From an uncultured Synergistales bacterium (GTDB taxonomy: Bacteria > Synergistota > Synergistia > Synergistales > Aminobacteriaceae): 64,000 nucleotides of DNA. The position numbers were made by a program, and so were the translations under genes. Of the stretch, positions 27,433 to 36,295 are shown piece by piece (the first letter of the stretch is position 1; every line of letters begins with the position of its first letter). The stretch covers positions 62,001-126,000 of the forward strand of contig CAJOMU010000001.1 of the NCBI GenBank assembly GCA_905235735.1, written 5' to 3'. Below the pieces are notes generated by a model. That model did not search any database. It saw only the letters and a program-made list of their open reading frames with translations, and was not told the DNA's origin.

Positions 27433-28794
27433 TTACTCATATATTAAATATGGTTCACGCTGCTTTTTGAAAAATTCGATGTCATCTTTCCATGAACCCT
27501 TAATCTCTTGGGCTGTATTGCCATTTTCTACCATTATCCGCAATTTATCAGAACCGCTCAGCTTATCAATCCAGTATACCCCGTTTTTATCAGGAGTTCC
27601 CCAGAAAGATTCGTCTTGCAATTTTCCTTTTACTGCGTTGTAAGCTCTTACTAAATAATCAAGATTAATTCCATCACTCAAAATTTTTTCGATTGGTGTA
27701 GTTCTTAAATCCTCTCCATAACATATTTCGTTCTCAAACGGGGGATTTTGAGCACCGCTAGTACTTTGCGGCGTAAACGAAAAATTAAATCCTTCAACAT
27801 TTTCAAGATATGGACTGCCGTAAACTTCAAAAGGAAAATCTGTTCCACGTCCGACAGATACTGACGTATTTTCAAAAAAACATATCGATGCATAAAGATA
27901 CACTGCCCTCATATCCCTGATATTGGGTGAAGGTCTGCGGATTAAATAGCTTTTTTTGCTGTGTGAATAATTTTTGCATGGTATCACTGTCAGATTACAT
28001 GAATTTTTCCCTGCTTCTAACCAGCCCTCACCGTTGATCATTTGCGCAAGTTCTCCCCAAGTCATGCCATACACTACCGGAATTGGAAGCTGACCAACTC
28101 CGGATTTATATGAATCCTGTAAAATTCCTCCGTCAACATAAAATCCATTGGGATTCGGTCTGTCTAAAATAATTACTTCCTTGCCGGCTGCCGCACATGC
28201 GTCCATGAGATAATACAGAGTAATATAATATGTGTAATACCTCAAACCTACATCCTGCATATCTACCACTAGTGTATCAAATTTCCCCATATCTTCCGAA
28301 GAAGGCGAATGCGTGTTATTTGCATATAGCGATAATATAGGGATTCCTGTCTTCTCATCTACGGTATCATCTATTGTTGTCCCAGCATCTTCTGTCCCTC
28401 TAAAACCATGTTCAGGGCAAAATATTGCTGTAACATTTACATTTTTTTCAATTAGTGCGTCAAGAATATGCTCACCATAAATAATTTCGTTTCCATTTAA
28501 GTCCGTTCCGAATTGGATTAATGATTTATCAATTTCTGGATTGCCGTTCGTTATATCGGCTTTAGAACCGTCTTCTTGAAAAATCATGTCTCCGACTATG
28601 CCGGTATGATTGGAATATAAAGCAACACGCTTCCCGTTCAACATTGGAATATACACATCAAATTGCTCATTGCCGAGCACTATGCGCCCTGACTCTGATA
28701 TTGAGTTCGTGTGAGAAGACCCGCCACAGCCCGCCAAACTAAAAATCAGAGCAGCTATTACACTTAACGTGAAAAAACTATTCCTAAAATTCAT
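27433..28794 (-). CDS. DUF1343/NamZ-like exo-N-acetylmuramidase lipoprotein
   Basis: Secreted lipoprotein of 453 residues. The signal peptide ends in a lipobox (SLAGC at about residue 22). The body matches DUF1343, characterised in Bacillus NamZ as an exo-beta-N-acetylmuramidase acting on peptidoglycan fragments: RVALYSNHTGI, IFCPEHGFRG, DMQDVGLRYYTY, LDRPNPNG and the C-terminal fold are all recognisable. The likely job is recycling of muropeptide glycans in the periplasm. No companion NagZ or amidase gene is seen nearby. Good ribosome binding site (CAGGAGG). A terminator-like repeat lies just upstream, at 28813-28847. Confidence 0.88.
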   Translation of the reverse strand: MNFRNSFFTLSVIAALIFSLAGCGGSSHTNSISESGRIVLGNEQFDVYIPMLNGKRVALYSNHTGIVGDMIFQEDGSKADITNGNPEIDKSLIQFGTDLNGNEIIYGEHILDALIEKNVNVTAIFCPEHGFRGTEDAGTTIDDTVDEKTGIPILSLYANNTHSPSSEDMGKFDTLVVDMQDVGLRYYTYYITLYYLMDACAAAGKEVIILDRPNPNGFYVDGGILQDSYKSGVGQLPIPVVYGMTWGELAQMINGEGWLEAGKNSCNLTVIPCKNYSHSKKSYLIRRPSPNIRDMRAVYLYASICFFENTSVSVGRGTDFPFEVYGSPYLENVEGFNFSFTPQSTSGAQNPPFENEICYGEDLRTTPIEKILSDGINLDYLVRAYNAVKGKLQDESFWGTPDKNGVYWIDKLSGSDKLRIMVENGNTAQEIKGSWKDDIEFFKKQREPYLIYE

Positions 28795-28812
28795 GAATAA
28801 GCCTCCTGAATT

Positions 28813-28847
28813 AAAAAATTCCCCTATTATTCTAACACGCGAGAGAA
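28813..28847 (-). repeat. Hairpin repeat copy A (decayed terminator upstream of the NamZ-like gene)
   Basis: A 35-base stretch matching 29849-29883 at 29 of 35 positions, in the same orientation. Read on the minus strand it is TTCTCT, a loop, a pairing arm with GGGGAA, then six T, so it still has terminator form with some G-T pairs. It stands in the leader of the NamZ-like gene, where a terminator is not expected. Confidence 0.75.
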
Positions 28848-28939
28848 GTGAACTGCCGCGACTTGGCGTTACTCCCGTAGCCCCTACGATAGTTATTTCT
28901 ATATCGACTGCTTCCGTCTTTCATGGATACTTAGTTTTC

Positions 28940-28968
28940 TTGTCTATTTCTATATTGAACAGTATAAT
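28940..28968 (+). promoter_or_regulatory. Promoter of the PheC-like gene
   Basis: TTGTCT (28940-28945), 17-base spacer, TATAAT (28963-28968). Expected start near 28975, giving a leader of about 58 bases. Confidence 0.7.
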
Positions 28969-29011
28969 TTTTTTATAAAGTTGAGTATGGGTAAAATCAG
29001 CCAGCTTTAAT

Positions 29012-29024
29012 TTCCTGAAAGGAA
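29012..29024 (+). promoter_or_regulatory. Small hairpin over the PheC-like ribosome binding site
   Basis: TTCCT (29012-29016) pairs with AGGAA (29020-29024) around a 3-base loop; the second arm is the Shine-Dalgarno of the gene at 29033. It could lower translation, but a 5-bp stem is weak. Confidence 0.35.
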
Positions 29025-29032
29025 GTGTAAAA

Positions 29033-29800
29033 ATGATTATGCAAAAAGTATTGTTTTTTCTACTCTTGCTTGCTACGTCTGCTAATGCCGCAACTACATT
29101 AGAGCAAATCAAACAGCGAGGCTTCATTAAGGTGGGTACAACTGGAGACTATGCGCCGCAATCCTGGTTAAATCCTGCTACAGGCTTTTACGAAGGCTTT
29201 GATACAGAACTGACGGAAGACTTAGCAAAAAGTTTAGGCGTAGAAATCAAATACATTCCGACATCTTGGCCAAATTTAATGAATGATACGCTTGAGGAGA
29301 AATTCGATCTTGCCATTTGCGGAATAACCATTACTCAGGCTAGAAAAGAGAAAGCCCTAATGTCAATCGGATATTTAGGCAACGGAAAAACTATTCTGAT
29401 TCGTCAAGAAGATACGGACAAATACAAGACGCTTGATGATATTAACAAGCCCGAAGTTAGAGTGATGGAAAATCCAGGCGGACAGAATGAAAAATTTGCA
29501 CGTGAATATTTGAAAAATGCTACGCTCATAATTCACTCACCTAATGATGAAATTCCAGAACTTATTGCTCGTGGAGAAGCTGATGTAATGATAACTGAAA
29601 TTTTAGAAGCCGGTTATTATGTCAAAAAAGATTCTCGCCTGGCAGCTCCATTGATAAAATCACCTTTCAATCACGGAGAATTAGGAGTTCTCCTGCCCAA
29701 AGGCTCAGAAGATTTATTGGAGTTTGTGAATGAGTTTATATTGCAAGAGAAAGATTCAGGCAGACTTGAATTTTTATCTAAAAAATATATTTATATGTAG
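29033..29800 (+). CDS. Periplasmic PheC-like (cyclohexadienyl dehydratase / SBP3 fold) protein
   Basis: Secreted protein of 255 residues with a signal peptide (cleavage after SANA, about residue 19). The fold is the type-3 periplasmic binding protein, but motifs match cyclohexadienyl dehydratase PheC more than amino-acid receptors: GTTGDYAPQSW, GFDTELTEDLA, TSWPNLM, CGITIT and NPGGQNEKFAR. PheC converts prephenate or arogenate outside the cytoplasm. No ABC permease or ATPase gene is adjacent, which also favours an enzyme over a transporter receptor. It is monocistronic, with its own promoter, and lies between two hairpin repeats. Confidence 0.8.
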   Translation: MIMQKVLFFLLLLATSANAATTLEQIKQRGFIKVGTTGDYAPQSWLNPATGFYEGFDTELTEDLAKSLGVEIKYIPTSWPNLMNDTLEEKFDLAICGITITQARKEKALMSIGYLGNGKTILIRQEDTDKYKTLDDINKPEVRVMENPGGQNEKFAREYLKNATLIIHSPNDEIPELIARGEADVMITEILEAGYYVKKDSRLAAPLIKSPFNHGELGVLLPKGSEDLLEFVNEFILQEKDSGRLEFLSKKYIYM

Positions 29801-29848
29801 CCATTTAAATTTAACGCATTGAATCGACTCTGTCTTTCCGGTTTAAAA

Positions 29849-29883
29849 AAAAAATTCCCCCGCCATTCTGACACGCGAGGGAA
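29849..29883 (-). terminator. Hairpin repeat copy B, terminator of the C1 protease gene
   Basis: On the minus strand TTCCC and CGC pair with GCG and GGGAA (8 bp with one mismatch, 11-base loop), followed by nine or more T. It ends transcription of the protease gene at 29903. It shares 29 of 35 bases with 28813-28847. Confidence 0.8.
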
Positions 29884-29902
29884 TCAAAACTAAATTTCGG
29901 TA

Positions 29903-32830
29903 TTACCTGCTCCTTCTGCTTATTGTCATTAACGAAATTCCTGCAAGCATAATTAACGCCGCATTCACGCCAATATTACAGCCTGAACTGCTGCGACTTA
30001 CGGTTATTTTTTTATTATCACCGTCATCATCTTCTGATGCTGAAGATGAAATTACAGGAATATAAGTCCCTTCTTCAAGATACACCGCAACATTAATATC
30101 GCCTGAAGCAGGTATTCTTGTTACAACATTTCCGTCAGCGTCAAAGAATTTATAATCCCCTGTTTCTTCGCTTAATTCAACTTCGTCTGAAGCATTATCC
30201 GGCAGCACGTGCAAAAATATTTCGTTTCCATAAACAAGTTTGGCATTATTGAACGTGTTTCTCGGAATCGCAAAGACATAATGATGTCCTTCAGTAACTG
30301 TTACTATAGGCAGTGCAATTTTAGCTGTCTGGCTTTCGGGAATCAAATTTTTCTGCTCATCAGTTAAATCATCAAGACTTGTAGAGCCTCCCCACATTCC
30401 GGTATAAACAGGCCACGGATAATCTGACTTGTCCATACCGAGTGCAGCTTTGATTTTTTCAACGCTTTCTTCAGAATAAAGCAGTACTGATTTCTGTACC
30501 ATTCCCGCAGTTTTAGGGGTTGTTCCCACAAGTCTTAATGTTACAGAGGCTTTGAAGGTATTTACATCGCTGCTGTCAAAGAAAACTACATCATATGTTC
30601 CGTCAGGGATTGCTCCCCACAGTCCGTCAGCTTTTATAGTGCTTCCGCCGTATTTCAGCTCATCGACATCAAGATTGAATACTCCTTGTCCATTAATGCG
30701 TTCGGCATTCTCGATAAACGGCCCGTACACCGGGTATTCAACGCCGTAAATTTTATAGTTCCCGCTTGATGTTTTCCAATATTCGTCAGGCTCGTAACCG
30801 TCTTCAAATAAACTTTTATATTCTAAATTATCAATCTGAAGAAGTCCGAGTTCGTTCGGCGTGCTTGTATCTTTTGACGATACATAAATCTCTGCAATAT
30901 CTTTGTTTACAAGATAAAAAGTAACTTTTTCTCCTTCATCAAACTGATTATACCTATCTTTTACCGCGATAATCTCCCGTTTGGAAACAGGACGGTCTGA
31001 CACCGAAATATTAGCTTTCGTAACCGCAGGGAAATCATTAACCGGCTTGAACATAATTAAATCTTTATCGGCCTCAACATCCGAATCTGAAGGATCGCTG
31101 TCAATCGTGAAGGCTTTTATACACGCATTCATCGGGGTCTGCTTTACTGTTCCGTGCTCCCTGAAATATGTCCAGGCACCGTCTTCCCAGTTTTCGCCGT
31201 CTTCTGAAAACCAGCTCTCAAAATCGTGAACAACAGTAAAGTTTGCATATTCTTTGAATTTAAGTTCAACGGCAACAGGGCAGAAATACTCGGAGTTCGT
31301 AATCTTTAAGACCACTGTAAAATATCCGCCTTTAGTCAAAGTTTTCTGCTCTGCAAATTTAACGGTGTGGTAGCCGGGATATTCAAAAGTGTCTGAGCCT
31401 GACAAAATTAATTGAGCAGTGTCATTATAAGGTCTTCTTACAATCGGTCTTTCAGACTGAGTATAGATTCTCCATTCTACTATTGCGTTGCTGTCGGTCG
31501 TGTAGAACGAAATAGCTTCGAGTTTTTCACCGCTTGATTTAACTTTGAAGGCGTTTGCAGCCCATGCGGTCTTATTATTTTCATACCCTGCTTCTTTGCA
31601 ATATCCTAATGGATCATGCTCGTAAACCCTTATATTTTCGGGCATGTCTTCAACAACATGGGCTAAAGCCACTTGGATAGGCTGCTCGTATGAAAGCCAG
31701 AAATATCCTCCATCGGGGTTGCCGCTAATTTTGTCAGCAGAATTTGGCCAGTCTGTATCCCAGTTGTTACGGACAAGCCACGCACCGTCTGTCGAAGGCT
31801 GATGACCAGAATTGAAATTTTCTTTTGGGAAATTATCGTCCCAGCCTATTATCGCTACGGCATGATTGGCACCAACATTATCCGGCTGGTCATAATAATA
31901 AGCATGCGTTTCGAGATTGATATAGTCCCCGCTTTGATTCACCTTATAACCCATTTCGACTGCGCCGTACTGCATTATTAAACGTTTTGTCTTTGCCGGA
32001 TCGGGTCTCAATGCCTGACTCGTATTTTCAATATCATCACGGGTTCCTATGTAAATACCCGGAGTTACTAGAGAACCGAAAAACGCATCTGTGAGCCTGA
32101 GCTTAGCGTCAAATTTTTTCGCGGCAATATTGGCTGTGTCAGACACTTGGGGCAATTTGTCTGCACTGCCAGGAATTCTCATGAGTGCTAAAGCCGAAAA
32201 TTCAAGATACGAAGGAAGGGCAGCTATTTTTCTCAAGGTCAGCCATTCATCCTTAGTATATCCAAGTTTGTTGAGATATTCAAAACCGAAATAAGGCATA
32301 TCCGTTTCCAATACGGGGCCGTCAAGCCTTGAGAAATAAGCCAGACTCATATTAGGAAATCCGCCTTGAAAAATCGTCATTGAATTTGCCCAGATTTTTT
32401 CCTCCGTGTCAGCATCATTATCAAGAACTCTGCTCCTGTCAGCGTCATTTTTCGTAAACCAAGCCAAATGAAGCGGAGAAAGATTTATGTCCGTTGAGAC
32501 GGCAAGTTCACGCGCAAGTTTAGAAACCTTTGCACGTTCGTTTGAATCAGTGTTTAGCAAGCGTGTCAAATAATTGCTTTCGACAGAACTCATAGCACCG
32601 AACGCCCAGCATGTTCCCCAAGGATTTTGATTCCTAATTGGAGGTATTCTACCGTAATCCCTTAAGTCGTAGGAGGCCGGAAGATTGGTATCATCAGCAG
32701 CAGAAATTTTTGGGGGAACGGAATTATGCTCGGTTATGAAAGCAGAACTTGAAGGCTTAATTCCTGCATAAGCCGGAATAGCCGCTGAAACAACGACTGC
32801 AATAATGAAAATGCTTTTTAAGATTTTCAA
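29903..32830 (-). CDS. Large exported papain-like (C1) cysteine protease with Synergist-type sorting tail
   Basis: Secreted protein of about 975 residues. The order is: a signal peptide, a short linker, and a papain-type domain with NQNPWGTCWAF (catalytic Gln and Cys, about residues 70-80), NHAVAIIGWDD (catalytic His) and WLVRNNWDTDW (catalytic Asn). A lectin-like/beta-sandwich region and further repeats follow. The C-terminus is Ser-Ser-Gly-Cys-Asn-x-Gly, a hydrophobic segment and Arg-Arg-Ser-Arg, which looks like the Synergist-CTERM sorting signal. I start at TTG 32830, with AAAGGAG 11 bases upstream and a normal signal peptide; the GTG at 32842 abuts that ribosome binding site. Confidence 0.88.
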   Translation of the reverse strand: MKILKSIFIIAVVVSAAIPAYAGIKPSSSAFITEHNSVPPKISAADDTNLPASYDLRDYGRIPPIRNQNPWGTCWAFGAMSSVESNYLTRLLNTDSNERAKVSKLARELAVSTDINLSPLHLAWFTKNDADRSRVLDNDADTEEKIWANSMTIFQGGFPNMSLAYFSRLDGPVLETDMPYFGFEYLNKLGYTKDEWLTLRKIAALPSYLEFSALALMRIPGSADKLPQVSDTANIAAKKFDAKLRLTDAFFGSLVTPGIYIGTRDDIENTSQALRPDPAKTKRLIMQYGAVEMGYKVNQSGDYINLETHAYYYDQPDNVGANHAVAIIGWDDNFPKENFNSGHQPSTDGAWLVRNNWDTDWPNSADKISGNPDGGYFWLSYEQPIQVALAHVVEDMPENIRVYEHDPLGYCKEAGYENNKTAWAANAFKVKSSGEKLEAISFYTTDSNAIVEWRIYTQSERPIVRRPYNDTAQLILSGSDTFEYPGYHTVKFAEQKTLTKGGYFTVVLKITNSEYFCPVAVELKFKEYANFTVVHDFESWFSEDGENWEDGAWTYFREHGTVKQTPMNACIKAFTIDSDPSDSDVEADKDLIMFKPVNDFPAVTKANISVSDRPVSKREIIAVKDRYNQFDEGEKVTFYLVNKDIAEIYVSSKDTSTPNELGLLQIDNLEYKSLFEDGYEPDEYWKTSSGNYKIYGVEYPVYGPFIENAERINGQGVFNLDVDELKYGGSTIKADGLWGAIPDGTYDVVFFDSSDVNTFKASVTLRLVGTTPKTAGMVQKSVLLYSEESVEKIKAALGMDKSDYPWPVYTGMWGGSTSLDDLTDEQKNLIPESQTAKIALPIVTVTEGHHYVFAIPRNTFNNAKLVYGNEIFLHVLPDNASDEVELSEETGDYKFFDADGNVVTRIPASGDINVAVYLEEGTYIPVISSSASEDDDGDNKKITVSRSSSGCNIGVNAALIMLAGISLMTISRRSR

Positions 32831-32947
32831 ATTGAAAAACACTCCTTTACCGTAAATATTATTACAATTAAAATTTTACTATATTGCGCTTTATATTCCG
32901 ATAGCAGAAGTTAGGAGTTTTACGGCGATTTTTGATAATGACGTGTG

Positions 32948-32953
32948 TATAAT
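32948..32953 (+). promoter_or_regulatory. -10 box before murJ
   Basis: TATAAT preceded by TGTG, 21 bases before the murJ start codon; no clear -35. The implied leader is very short (about 15 bases). Confidence 0.4.
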
Positions 32954-32973
32954 CTCTGCGGGGTGATTAAACT

Positions 32974-34542
32974 TTGCAGAACAATGATTCACATTCGCAT
33001 TCAGAAAATCCTTCAATGGTTCGTCATGCTGTCTTCATGATGGCAGGTACTCTCACTAGCCGTGTACTTGGCCTCGCACGTGAAATTCTTGTTGCAGCAT
33101 TCTTCGGAGCAACGAGAGCAATGGATGCATTCAACGTAGCATACACACTATCGAACTTAGCGCGTCAGCTTCTCGCAGAAGGAGCTTTATCGGCGGCATT
33201 CGTTCCTGTATTCTCACAGGCACTCGAAAAGAGCAGGCAGAAAGCTCTTGAATTAGCACGAGGAACAATGACTGTGTTAATATTCGCGACATGTATCGTA
33301 GTTGCTCTTGGAATATTCGCCGCACCTGCACTCGTTAAGTTCATGGCACCTGGATTTGATTCATCGAGTCATGAATTAGCCGTCAGTTTAACGCGATGGA
33401 TGTTTCCTTTCCTGATAGTAATATCGCTTGCTGCTCTCACTATGGGTGAATTGAATTCTCTCGGTTCATTTTTCATTCCTGCATTATCTCCGGCATTCAG
33501 CAATTTAGTTTTCATCATTACAGCTCCGTACTTTGCTTCTAAGTTCGGTGTATATGGTCTCACACTCTCAGTGTTATGCGGAGGTCTTGCACATTTCCTC
33601 ACACAATGGCTTTGGGGATTCAAAATGAAAGCTGTCTTATATCCCACAAAACCGAATCTAAATGACCCTGATCTTAAACGCATAATGAAACTCTTCCTTC
33701 CATATGCAGCAGGTCTTTCACTGAATCAAGTCAATCCTGTGATAAGCCGCATGTTAGGTTCATTCCTTCAAGAAGGAAGCATATCTGTGCTCAATTACTC
33801 GAATCGAATCCTTCAATTACCGTTGGGCTTATTCGTCATCGCAATATCACAGGCAGTTCTTCCTCAGCTTGCACGAGCGAAAGATAACGAAGAATTCATT
33901 GAAACACTCAGACAGGCAGTAAGATTCGCATTGTTCGTAGTAGTTCCTGCATCACTGGGCGTGATTCTAATCTCAGATGAATTCGTTCATCTCGTTTTCG
34001 TTCGCGGAGAGTTCAACTCTTGGGCATGGTCTGCAACATCATCAACTCTTTCATTCAGTATGCTTGGACTTTCAGGTATGGCATGTTCAACGGTAGTCAT
34101 GCGTGCACTCTATGCACTCTCAATGCCTAGTGAAGCATTCAAGGTTACATCCTTCAGTGTTGCCTCAACTGCAATCCTCTCATTGATTCTCGTGTACCCA
34201 ATGAGCTATAACGGTCTCGCACTTGCACCTGGAATCGCATTCACATTATCAGGTATGCTTGGACTGTATTATGTCCGAAGGAAGCTCGGAAGGTCTCTGA
34301 ATATCATTAACTGGAAGTTGTTCGGAGATTATCTCGTCGCATTGATGGTTATTGATATTGCGATTATGCTGTACAAATTCGTATGGCCGTATAACGTTGA
34401 TGCAGGGATTTGGATTCGTTCATTATGGGTTCTCGGAGTTATAGCATTAAGTGCAGTGTCATATTCAATCGTAACGTTGATGATGAAGTTTGAAGAATGG
34501 AAATTGCTTCGTCAGGCATTCGGAAAAAGTAAAGCGTTATAA
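32974..34542 (+). CDS. murJ: Lipid II flippase MurJ
   Basis: Moves lipid II across the inner membrane for peptidoglycan synthesis. 522 residues with about 14 hydrophobic segments of the MATE-like MVF fold; family motifs include SRVLGLAREILVAAFFGA, DAFNVAY and LLAEGALSAAFVPVF. The start appears to be TTG at 32974 with GGGGTG 8 bases upstream. Next gene 35 bases downstream. Confidence 0.95.
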   Translation: MQNNDSHSHSENPSMVRHAVFMMAGTLTSRVLGLAREILVAAFFGATRAMDAFNVAYTLSNLARQLLAEGALSAAFVPVFSQALEKSRQKALELARGTMTVLIFATCIVVALGIFAAPALVKFMAPGFDSSSHELAVSLTRWMFPFLIVISLAALTMGELNSLGSFFIPALSPAFSNLVFIITAPYFASKFGVYGLTLSVLCGGLAHFLTQWLWGFKMKAVLYPTKPNLNDPDLKRIMKLFLPYAAGLSLNQVNPVISRMLGSFLQEGSISVLNYSNRILQLPLGLFVIAISQAVLPQLARAKDNEEFIETLRQAVRFALFVVVPASLGVILISDEFVHLVFVRGEFNSWAWSATSSTLSFSMLGLSGMACSTVVMRALYALSMPSEAFKVTSFSVASTAILSLILVYPMSYNGLALAPGIAFTLSGMLGLYYVRRKLGRSLNIINWKLFGDYLVALMVIDIAIMLYKFVWPYNVDAGIWIRSLWVLGVIALSAVSYSIVTLMMKFEEWKLLRQAFGKSKAL

Positions 34543-34577
34543 TTAGACAGAAAATTTTTCATGGAAGGTGTTAGATT

Positions 34578-36257
34578 TTGTCATTCACAGTTTGTGTATT
34601 AACTGCGGCCAAGAAGAGAGATACATACATAGCAAGTTACATAGCAGGAGAAACACCAGTAACAGGCCATGAAGTAATGACAGAAATGATAACGAAACAT
34701 GACATGCCTCAGCGAAGAGTGATTGCATGGTTCGTTAATAATTATACGAGACCGTTAGACTGGGTTGTAGATGAAGATGCAACGGTTGAATTCATCACAT
34801 CAATCTCACCGACAGGACAGAGAATATATAAACGTTCATTAGGATTTGTTCTCATAATTGCATGTTCAAGGGTACTGGGACGTAAGGCGATAATCAGACA
34901 TTCAATAGCGGACGGAAATTACTGGGAATTTGAAGACGGCCCCGTTACACAGTCAGACGTTGAGAAGATAAAGGCAGAGATGAATGAAATAATCCGTCAT
35001 GATTCGGTGATAACGAGAGAGATACTCACGATAGATAAGGCACGCAGAGTTTTTCAGAGGCAGGGCGAGAATGAAATTGCAGAATTATTCGTGAGAGCAA
35101 ATCTTGATCCTGTTGAAGTGTATCGATGCGGCGACCGTTACGGATATTTCTGCGGCGGGCCTCTTGCACCATCAACAGGAATGCTGAAGACGTTTGACCT
35201 TGTGCTTTACGAGCAGGGAATGTTACTGCGCTTCCCTGACACCGAATCACCGGAAGAAGTTCCCGAATTGAAACTTGAGCCTTCAATGGGAAAAGTATTT
35301 TTCGATTATGCACACTGGCTTCAAGTTCTCGATTTGAATTACCTGAATAAACTTCATCATAGAGTTACGGAGGGAAAGATTCAGGAATTAATTCTGATTG
35401 CGGAAGCGTTTCATTCACAGCGTCTCGGAAACATCGCGGAGGATATTGCTGCACGTCCTGTGAAAGTCGTAACGATTGCAGGCCCGTCAGGTTCAGGCAA
35501 GACTACATTCTCTGAACGCTTGAAGGTTCAATTAATGGTATGCGGGAAGACACCTGTAACATTGCCATTGGATAATTACTTCAAGGAACGCGAAGATTCA
35601 CCCAAAGATGAAACCGGCGAATACGATTATGAACGTCTTGATGCATTAGATTTAGATCTGCTCGGCGATAATCTGGCGCGCATACTTTCAGGAGAAGAAG
35701 TGATAACTCCTGTGTACAATTTCATCAAAGGGCAGAAGGAACCCGGCAAGGTCGTAAAACTGAAACCTTCTGACGTTCTCATCATGGAAGGTATTCACGG
35801 ACTGAACGATAATATTCTCTCAATGATTCCTGAGTCAGGCAGATACGGTGTATTTGTGTCGCCATTAACTGGAATATGCATTGATCCTCACAACAGGACG
35901 AGCACGAGCGACAATAGATTATTGAGGAGGATAATTCGAGATTACAGGACGAGGGGAAAATCTGCGCAGGTAACACTCGAAGTATATCCGAAGGTTATCA
36001 GGGGAGCAAAGAAGTATATATTCCCATACAGGAGCAGAGCAAATGCAATCTTCAATTCATCATTGCCGTATGAACTCGGTGTGCTGAAACCTTACGTTGA
36101 ACCGTTACTGCATACAGTCGATGAGAATTCGAGCGTATTCAGTGAAGCATTAAGGCTCTTGAACATTCTTAGGTTTGTTCCTGCATTGAACAATGACGGA
36201 ATACCGAACAATTCAGTTATTCGCGAGTTTATCGGAGGAAGCTGCCTTGATGTTTAG
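34578..36257 (+). CDS. Nucleoside (uridine-type) kinase with N-terminal ThrRS-like domain
   Basis: A 559-residue protein. The N-terminal half (about 1-285) resembles the TGS/second-additional domain of threonyl-tRNA synthetase, with IACSRVLGRKAIIRHSI and YFCGGPLAPSTG. The C-terminal half is a uridine kinase/phosphoribulokinase-like P-loop kinase, with AGPSGSGKTTF, LPLDNYF and LIMEGIHGLN. Such fusions are known in anaerobes and act as nucleoside kinases (pyrimidine salvage); the N-terminal role is unclear. Start TTG at 34578 with GGAAGGTG 7 bases upstream. Confidence 0.88.
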   Translation: MSFTVCVLTAAKKRDTYIASYIAGETPVTGHEVMTEMITKHDMPQRRVIAWFVNNYTRPLDWVVDEDATVEFITSISPTGQRIYKRSLGFVLIIACSRVLGRKAIIRHSIADGNYWEFEDGPVTQSDVEKIKAEMNEIIRHDSVITREILTIDKARRVFQRQGENEIAELFVRANLDPVEVYRCGDRYGYFCGGPLAPSTGMLKTFDLVLYEQGMLLRFPDTESPEEVPELKLEPSMGKVFFDYAHWLQVLDLNYLNKLHHRVTEGKIQELILIAEAFHSQRLGNIAEDIAARPVKVVTIAGPSGSGKTTFSERLKVQLMVCGKTPVTLPLDNYFKEREDSPKDETGEYDYERLDALDLDLLGDNLARILSGEEVITPVYNFIKGQKEPGKVVKLKPSDVLIMEGIHGLNDNILSMIPESGRYGVFVSPLTGICIDPHNRTSTSDNRLLRRIIRDYRTRGKSAQVTLEVYPKVIRGAKKYIFPYRSRANAIFNSSLPYELGVLKPYVEPLLHTVDENSSVFSEALRLLNILRFVPALNNDGIPNNSVIREFIGGSCLDV

Positions 36258-36295
36258 GTTATAATATCGCAAATTTTTTATCGGAGGAAATAAAC

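Noticed and set aside
28769-28978. Open frame (+) of 69 codons upstream of the PheC-like gene
   Set aside because: It overlaps the start of the NamZ-like gene on the other strand and the hairpin repeat, has no ribosome binding site, and its sequence resembles no protein; it is a chance frame.
26461-32830. Mobile element carrying the accessory block
   Set aside because: No transposase, integrase, inverted repeats or target duplications are visible around the block; only the two hairpin repeats flanking one gene hint at exchange.
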